Of a DNA stretch of 64,000 nt, positions 59,882 to 64,000 are shown in pieces. Position numbers and translations under genes: made by a program. Origin of the DNA: an uncultured Prevotella sp. (GTDB lineage Bacteria; Bacteroidota; Bacteroidia; Bacteroidales; Bacteroidaceae); contig URRR01000003.1 in assembly GCA_900550365.1 (NCBI GenBank), forward strand, positions 80,512-144,511. Direction: 5' to 3'. How positions within the stretch are numbered: position 1 is the first letter of the stretch; each line of letters begins with the position of its first letter. Under the pieces are notes generated by a model that was not told the origin of the DNA, made no database searches, and saw only the letters and a list, made by a program, of their open reading frames with translations.

Positions 59882-59940
59882 CGGAAAGTGAAAAATCCAT
59901 GTGCCTTGATTAACAGGATACATGGCCTTCTCACCTTCCG
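59882..59940 (-). terminator. Imperfect hairpin after the carboxyltransferase gene
   Basis: Arms 59882-59902 and 59920-59940 pair over 21 positions with four mismatches, three of them wobble-compatible. It lies 24 bases beyond the carboxyltransferase stop on the minus strand and probably ends that transcript before the HD gene. Confidence 0.5.
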
Positions 59941-59963
59941 CTTTTCATTTCTCACTTATCTGT

Positions 59964-61745
59964 TTATGCGTTAATCCAGTCGCGTTCGATATATGCAATC
60001 ACGTCGCCGCGGTTGATTTTCGAGCCTTGTTTTGCCGCAATCTCCACCAGTTTACCGCCAAGTGCGGCAGGAATAGGTTCAAACTGGCCCCACGGAGTCT
60101 GTATATAGCAGAACGTCTCGCCCTCCTTGTAATGCTGGCCGATGTACGGTTCAAGGCATGGCGTGCACTCGCTGCCGCCCTCAAAGTCGAAGAACACCTG
60201 TCCTTTCACGGGAGACACGATAGCGTCTGCCTTCGCATGCTTGAACGCCGCGAGCTCTTCCGGCGTGAGAGTAGCTCCGAGTTTTGCGTCTTTAGCCTTC
60301 TGCAGGTCGGCCAGGAAGCGCTTTTTCGCCGCTCCACTCTTGTAGTCACGGTACTGCTCGGGGTGCATTGCAAGCTCGAACAGCTCCTCGTCGTCCTGTC
60401 CGCAGTCCCATCCGTTCTCCTCCATTTCCTTGCGGAAGTCATCCAATGCGTCAGGAACAAGCGTATGCGGGTCGGCATCCGTAAACTCGCGTCCTTGTTT
60501 CTTGGCAAGCTCTACCAGCTCCGGATCTATCTCGCCGGGTATCTTTCCGCTCTTTCCGAGTATCATTCCCCACATCGAGTCGTCCATCATTACGAAGCGT
60601 CCCTTGCCCTGTGCCATTGTAAGCAGGTTCAGAAGGGCTATGTTCTTGACATATTGTGAGAACGGAGTAACCAGTGGTGGATAACCTACACGTGGCCAGA
60701 CGTAAGCCACTTCGTCAAAGAGTTTCACGAGAAGGTCATCGGTTGACAGCTCAGGCTGCCCCTTGCTCTTGAGTATTGAGTTAATGGAGCGGTGCACGCC
60801 GGCAAGGTCTGCCATCATGCTTCCCATCATTCCGCCCGGCAGTCCGCAGCCAAGCAGAAGCGAGCTCATCAGCTTGTTGCCGGGGTTGATGAAGTAACCG
60901 AGCCAGTCGTCGATGAACTCCTGCGTCAGCGTGCGTGCCTGCATGTAGGCGTTCATGTTGATTTCGGGCACTTCGAAGCCCTCATTCTTCAGCATGCTCT
61001 GCACCGAGATGATGTCCGGGTGCACCTTTCCCCACGACAGAGGCTCGATGGCCGTGTCGATGACGTCGCCTCCGTTCTCGCACACTTCGAGTATTGACGC
61101 CATTGAAAGGCCCGGCCCTGAGTGTCCGTGGTACTGTATGATGACGTCCGGATGCTTCGTCTTTATCGCCTTGGTCAGCTTGCCGAGCATGGCGGGCTGG
61201 CCTATTCCGGCCATGTCCTTGAGGCAAATTTCGTTAGCTCCGGCGGCTATTAGCTGGTCGGCTATGCCGCTGTAATACTCCACTGTGTGTATGGGCGAGG
61301 TGGTGATGCAGAGCGTAGCCTGCGGCGTCATGCCCGCCTCGTTGGCCCATTTTATGCTGGGTATGATGTTGCGCACGTCGTTAAGACCGCAGAATATGCG
61401 CGGAATGTCGACTCCCTGTGCGTGCTTCACGCGGTACATCAGCCGGCGCACGTCGTCGGGCACGGGGTACATGCGCAGCGCGTTCAGTCCCCTGTCGAGC
61501 ATGTGTGTCTTTATTCCCACCTCGTTGAACGGCTTGCAGAAAGCCCTTACCGCGTCGTTGGGGTTTTCTCCGGCGAGCAGGTTCACCTGCTCGAAGGCTC
61601 CTCCGTTGGTCTCAACGCGCGAGAAGCACCCCATGTCGATTATTGCCGGGGCGATGCGCTCGAGCTGGTCTTTTAACGGTTGGAACTTGCCTGAAGACTG
61701 CCACATGTCGCGATAGACGAGACTGAATTGGATTTTCTTTTTCAT
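59964..61745 (-). CDS. Carboxyltransferase (oxaloacetate decarboxylase alpha / pyruvate carboxylase B type) with non-biotinylated C-terminal domain
   Basis: Transfers a carboxyl group between biotin and a 2-oxoacid. The HMGL-like barrel has the metal Asp13 (YRDMWQS), the carbamylated-lysine position Lys176 (EICLKDMAG) and metal histidines His206 and His208 (YHGHSGPG). The conserved C-terminal region begins around 300. The final 75 residues form a biotinyl/lipoyl-like fold (SPVKGQVFFDFEGG, QHYKEGETFCYIQTPWGQFEPI, KINRGDVIAYIERDW), but the E(A/S)MKM biotin motif is absent and reads TPWGQF instead. The biotin must then be carried by another protein. The gene is preceded by a TATTTTTG box. It may act in succinate/propionate metabolism, as expected in Bacteroidales. 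Confidence 0.85.
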   Translation of the reverse strand: MKKKIQFSLVYRDMWQSSGKFQPLKDQLERIAPAIIDMGCFSRVETNGGAFEQVNLLAGENPNDAVRAFCKPFNEVGIKTHMLDRGLNALRMYPVPDDVRRLMYRVKHAQGVDIPRIFCGLNDVRNIIPSIKWANEAGMTPQATLCITTSPIHTVEYYSGIADQLIAAGANEICLKDMAGIGQPAMLGKLTKAIKTKHPDVIIQYHGHSGPGLSMASILEVCENGGDVIDTAIEPLSWGKVHPDIISVQSMLKNEGFEVPEINMNAYMQARTLTQEFIDDWLGYFINPGNKLMSSLLLGCGLPGGMMGSMMADLAGVHRSINSILKSKGQPELSTDDLLVKLFDEVAYVWPRVGYPPLVTPFSQYVKNIALLNLLTMAQGKGRFVMMDDSMWGMILGKSGKIPGEIDPELVELAKKQGREFTDADPHTLVPDALDDFRKEMEENGWDCGQDDEELFELAMHPEQYRDYKSGAAKKRFLADLQKAKDAKLGATLTPEELAAFKHAKADAIVSPVKGQVFFDFEGGSECTPCLEPYIGQHYKEGETFCYIQTPWGQFEPIPAALGGKLVEIAAKQGSKINRGDVIAYIERDWINA

Positions 61746-61808
61746 AATTAGATTTTTTTGGTTGCACGGGCCTTTCCGGGGCGCGCGTAAATAATGTTAA
61801 ACTTGCTG

Positions 61809-61816
61809 CAAAAATA
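61809..61816 (-). promoter_or_regulatory. Putative -7 promoter box for the carboxyltransferase gene
   Basis: TATTTTTG on the minus strand matches TAnnTTTG exactly and lies 63 bases before the start codon. No good -33 box was found. Confidence 0.5.
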
Positions 61817-62027
61817 GGAATTTTTCCGAACAGAAAAACGTTTGCCGCCTTTTTTTGTGCGCCTTTTGGCTTTTGAAATGATTTTTAACTAAAAATCGCC
61901 ACAGCCTCTTACGTTTTGTAAAACACGCCTCGCAAATAGAGGGGTTACGGAAGGTTACAATCTGAAAGCAATCTTTTGTTTTGGCCGTCTGTATATGCTT
62001 GATTTACAACGGCATGAATGCCGCTTT

Positions 62028-62115
62028 GTAAAAGACCGTGTTTTGCCTTGCAAAAGGTGCTCTTTTGGCGTGCAAAAGGTGGTCTTTTACAATGCGAAAG
62101 GCCACCTTTTGCAAA
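62028..62115. repeat. A4/T4 palindromic intergenic element, copy 9
   Basis: The units are AAAAGACCGTGTTTT (62030), AAAAGGTGCTCTTTT (about 62052), AAAAGGTGGTCTTTT (about 62074) and CGAAAGGCCACCTTTT (about 62095), again with a period near 22 bases. The flank CTTGATTTACAACGG (about 61998) is a weak version of the shared side sequence. It separates two minus-strand genes. Confidence 0.85.
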
Positions 62116-62173
62116 GCGCCTGGCTAATGCCTGTCTTTCTGTTTGCTGTTTTATTGTTGGCTTGACGACCGTA

Positions 62174-64000
62174 TCAGAACTTCAGCGTTGCGCTGAACAT
62201 TACTGTCCTGCCCCTCAACGGCACGCTGAAATAGCTGTAGTTTGCGCCCCGGTAGGCCGATGTCTCGTAGCTTTTGCGGTCGAGCAGGTTGACGGCCGAC
62301 AGCGTGAAAGCAAGCGTTTTCATCACTTCCATGCGCGCTCCGGCGTTTACAAAGAAGTCGGTGGAGTAACGCCCGTGGGTTATCTCGCAGGTTGTCCCGG
62401 CTGCGTCGGCATATATCCGGAGCTTGGCCGACGGCATGAAGTCGAGCCGCAGCGAGCAGTATGCGTTCTTCAGGACGTTGTTTGAGAGCGAGAAAACGTC
62501 GCGGCGTTTCCACGTAATGTTGCCTGCGCAGGCGAGGTTGGCCGCAATCCAGCTCAGCTTGTCCCACGATGCGCCCGCCTGCACGCTTGCCGCGCTGTAC
62601 CGCAGGTAGCCTTCCGTGCCGTTCTGCGAGGCCAACGCCTTGTTGTATGAATAGCTGCAAGTGCCCCTCAGGGTAAGCCTTGCGCTGCGGAACACCTTTT
62701 TCACATTGGCCGCCGCGCTCCATGACGTGTGCCTGTTGTCACGCCATACGGGCATTATCACGGTCATGTCGCCTGCGTAAAGGTAGCTGTAATAACGGTC
62801 GGCCTTTTCCTGCTGCCAGCCAACGTACACGTTCCACGACAGCATAGTGGCCGTGTTAAGCCACGACAGGCGCGCTCCGGCCATGGCGGTGCGGCTGAAC
62901 GACATGCTGTCAGTGCCCAAGGTTACGGTACGGTAGTTGTTGGCTATGGCGTCGCCGAAGGGTGTTGTCCGCGTGTCGGCGTTGCGGTTTATGCCTATGT
63001 TCAGGTCGATTGTCGCCATTGTGCCGAGCCTGTAGTCGATGTCAAGCATCGGCGAGAACATCACTTTGCGTATTTTTACGCCGCGCCGGGGGCTGGAATA
63101 CGAGATGTATTCAAGCGGCAGGGTGAGCGTCAGCGTGCCGTCGGGCATGTTGAGTTCGTATTGCGGCTCCAAGGTATGCAGCCAATAGCTGCTCAGCCAC
63201 TTGCCTTCCGCACCGCCGCCGCTGGCCGAGTTGCGTTTGTATTCCATGATATAGCCAAGGCTCAGGCTGCCTCCCAAGAGGCCGACATTGGTGCCTATGC
63301 GGTTGCGCGTGAACAGGTTGCGCAGCCTTACGGCGTAATCCGCGCTGCCGTTGCCGTCGTCGAAGGTCACGCCGAGCCGCTCCCTCGAACCGTAAAAGCG
63401 GACGATTGACGACACGTCGAACAGCAGCGTGTTGGTGTTTACGGTGGCTTCGAGCACGTTCTGCACGTCATACTGCCTGCGCATTACGCCCTCCCGCAAT
63501 GCGCCGAGGTTGCTTCCGCCCCGGTTCAGGGCGTTGCCTATGCCGAGCATGGCCTGCGCTTCTTCCGTAAGGTACAGCCTTTTGGAGTTCAGCTCATAGC
63601 GCAATGCCCCCTTCACAAGTTCCTGTTTGTCGCTTATGTCGTTGTTTTCGAATATGGCGACGGTGTCTTCTCCCGTTGTATATCGGTTGAAGATGCTGTC
63701 CCGGTCAAGGCTGTGGTCGCGGTAGTAAAGCACGTTCAGGCGCAGCGTTTGTTCCTGAGTGAAGGCGTGCAGGTAGTTCAGTCCGGCGTAATATGACTTG
63801 TTCCTAAGGTAATACAGCTGCGACACGGGCGGTGTCTGCGTCGTAGGCGAATAGAGGAACGGCTGTGGCAGCGGCTCCATGGCGTACATTCCGGTGTAGT
63901 TGTCCATGCTGCGCGTCATGCCTTCGAGGCTCATTCCGCAGTTGTTCATCCGCCCCGTGAGCAGCAGTTGGTTCTTCTTGTTTATGTTGATGGCCGTCAG
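62174..64000 (-). CDS. TonB-dependent-type outer-membrane beta-barrel (5' truncated by window end)
   Basis: The C-terminal part of a large outer-membrane barrel. The reading frame is open to the window edge without a stop, and the first internal Met (63949) lacks a signal peptide, so the true start and plug domain lie beyond position 64000. The visible 600 residues are alternating aromatic/polar strands (YYLRNKSYYAGLNYLHAF, LGGSLSLGYIMEYKRN, LTLPLEYISYSS, LLSWNVYVGWQQEKADRYY). They end in VMFSATLKF with the terminal aromatic expected for BamA-dependent insertion. LSAVNLLDRKSYET resembles the late barrel motif of TonB-dependent receptors of the outer-membrane-beta-barrel (PF14905-like) kind. 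Substrate unknown. Confidence 0.75.
   Translation of the reverse strand: MTAININKKNQLLLTGRMNNCGMSLEGMTRSMDNYTGMYAMEPLPQPFLYSPTTQTPPVSQLYYLRNKSYYAGLNYLHAFTQEQTLRLNVLYYRDHSLDRDSIFNRYTTGEDTVAIFENNDISDKQELVKGALRYELNSKRLYLTEEAQAMLGIGNALNRGGSNLGALREGVMRRQYDVQNVLEATVNTNTLLFDVSSIVRFYGSRERLGVTFDDGNGSADYAVRLRNLFTRNRIGTNVGLLGGSLSLGYIMEYKRNSASGGGAEGKWLSSYWLHTLEPQYELNMPDGTLTLTLPLEYISYSSPRRGVKIRKVMFSPMLDIDYRLGTMATIDLNIGINRNADTRTTPFGDAIANNYRTVTLGTDSMSFSRTAMAGARLSWLNTATMLSWNVYVGWQQEKADRYYSYLYAGDMTVIMPVWRDNRHTSWSAAANVKKVFRSARLTLRGTCSYSYNKALASQNGTEGYLRYSAASVQAGASWDKLSWIAANLACAGNITWKRRDVFSLSNNVLKNAYCSLRLDFMPSAKLRIYADAAGTTCEITHGRYSTDFFVNAGARMEVMKTLAFTLSAVNLLDRKSYETSAYRGANYSYFSVPLRGRTVMFSATLKF

Larger units (their letters stand above)
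61746..62173. other. Intergenic region upstream of the carboxyltransferase gene
   Basis: No gene is visible. It contains the minus-strand promoter box at 61809-61816, an AT-rich stretch to about 61900, and the ninth palindromic element at 62028-62115. Confidence 0.6.

Noticed and set aside
59851..59955. Longer N-terminus for the HD-domain protein
   Set aside because: The extra residues are read from a hairpin-rich gap and resemble no HD family N-terminus.
107..62115. The tandem 15-base palindromic units as short CRISPR arrays
   Set aside because: The units vary, are self-complementary, are separated by only about 7 bases, and no cas genes are present.
1..64000. tRNA, rRNA, riboswitch or transposase genes
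   Set aside because: The intergenic regions were read on both strands; no cloverleaf, rRNA core, riboswitch consensus or transposase-like protein was recognised. A covariance search was not possible.

Overview
The window looks like a chromosome segment from a carbohydrate-degrading Bacteroidales bacterium, probably Prevotellaceae or a close relative. The evidence is a hybrid two-component regulator, a SusC/SusD pair, lipoproteins with acidic surface-export signals, TAnnTTTG-type -7 promoter boxes, few Shine-Dalgarno sites and a Bacteroidetes-type LptD. Coding sequence is GC-rich at third positions. No rRNA, tRNA, transposase, integrase or CRISPR array was recognised.

Positions 270-49640 form one very large, almost entirely plus-strand polysaccharide utilization region. 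The first part (270-17234) is a glucuronoxylan locus: a hybrid two-component regulator, a GH67 alpha-glucuronidase, a GH35/DUF5597 enzyme, SusC, SusD, a TIG-type surface glycan-binding lipoprotein and a GH10 endoxylanase with a carbohydrate-binding module inserted in its barrel. The second part (17510-49640) has no SusC/SusD pair of its own and carries mainly exo-acting enzymes: an exported sugar isomerase-like protein with DUF3826, GH127, a parallel beta-helix hydrolase, an MFS sugar transporter overlapping a signal-less GH78 rhamnosidase, a large GH67-like lipoprotein, a beta-propeller/GH2/malectin fusion, two further GH2 enzymes, GH106, a sialate-O-acetylesterase-like esterase, a DUF5703 protein and an exported GH78. 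My reading is that the upstream endoxylanase and SusCD system captures a backbone, and the downstream set removes rhamnose, arabinose, galactose or uronic-acid side groups and acetyl esters. It could equally be two adjacent loci sharing one porin.

Positions 50170-64000 hold ordinary chromosomal genes: peptidase T, a CPA2-type cation/proton antiporter, an LptD-like outer-membrane protein (minus), a RHH/YafQ-type toxin-antitoxin pair (minus), a DUF362 double-[4Fe-4S] protein (plus), an HD-domain hydrolase (minus), a carboxyltransferase of the oxaloacetate decarboxylase/pyruvate carboxylase B type whose biotinyl-like domain lacks the biotin lysine motif (minus), and a TonB-dependent-type beta-barrel cut by the window end (minus).

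The most striking non-coding signal is a family of about 90-base intergenic elements, nine copies at 107, 8107, 17349, 22912, 33315, 44191, 49791, 57055 and 62028. Each has about four approximately 15-base units of the form AAAAGRCCRYCTTTT (or its complement) and usually a nearby TGATAWTCA-like stretch. Every copy lies between genes, mostly at apparent transcription-unit boundaries, and they divide the large locus into blocks. Other structured intergenic DNA includes a 214-base nested inverted repeat before susC (8336-8549), several long hairpins with purine-rich arms at gene ends, and a perfect TTTG-N19-TATATTTG promoter with an embedded palindrome before the toxin-antitoxin pair.
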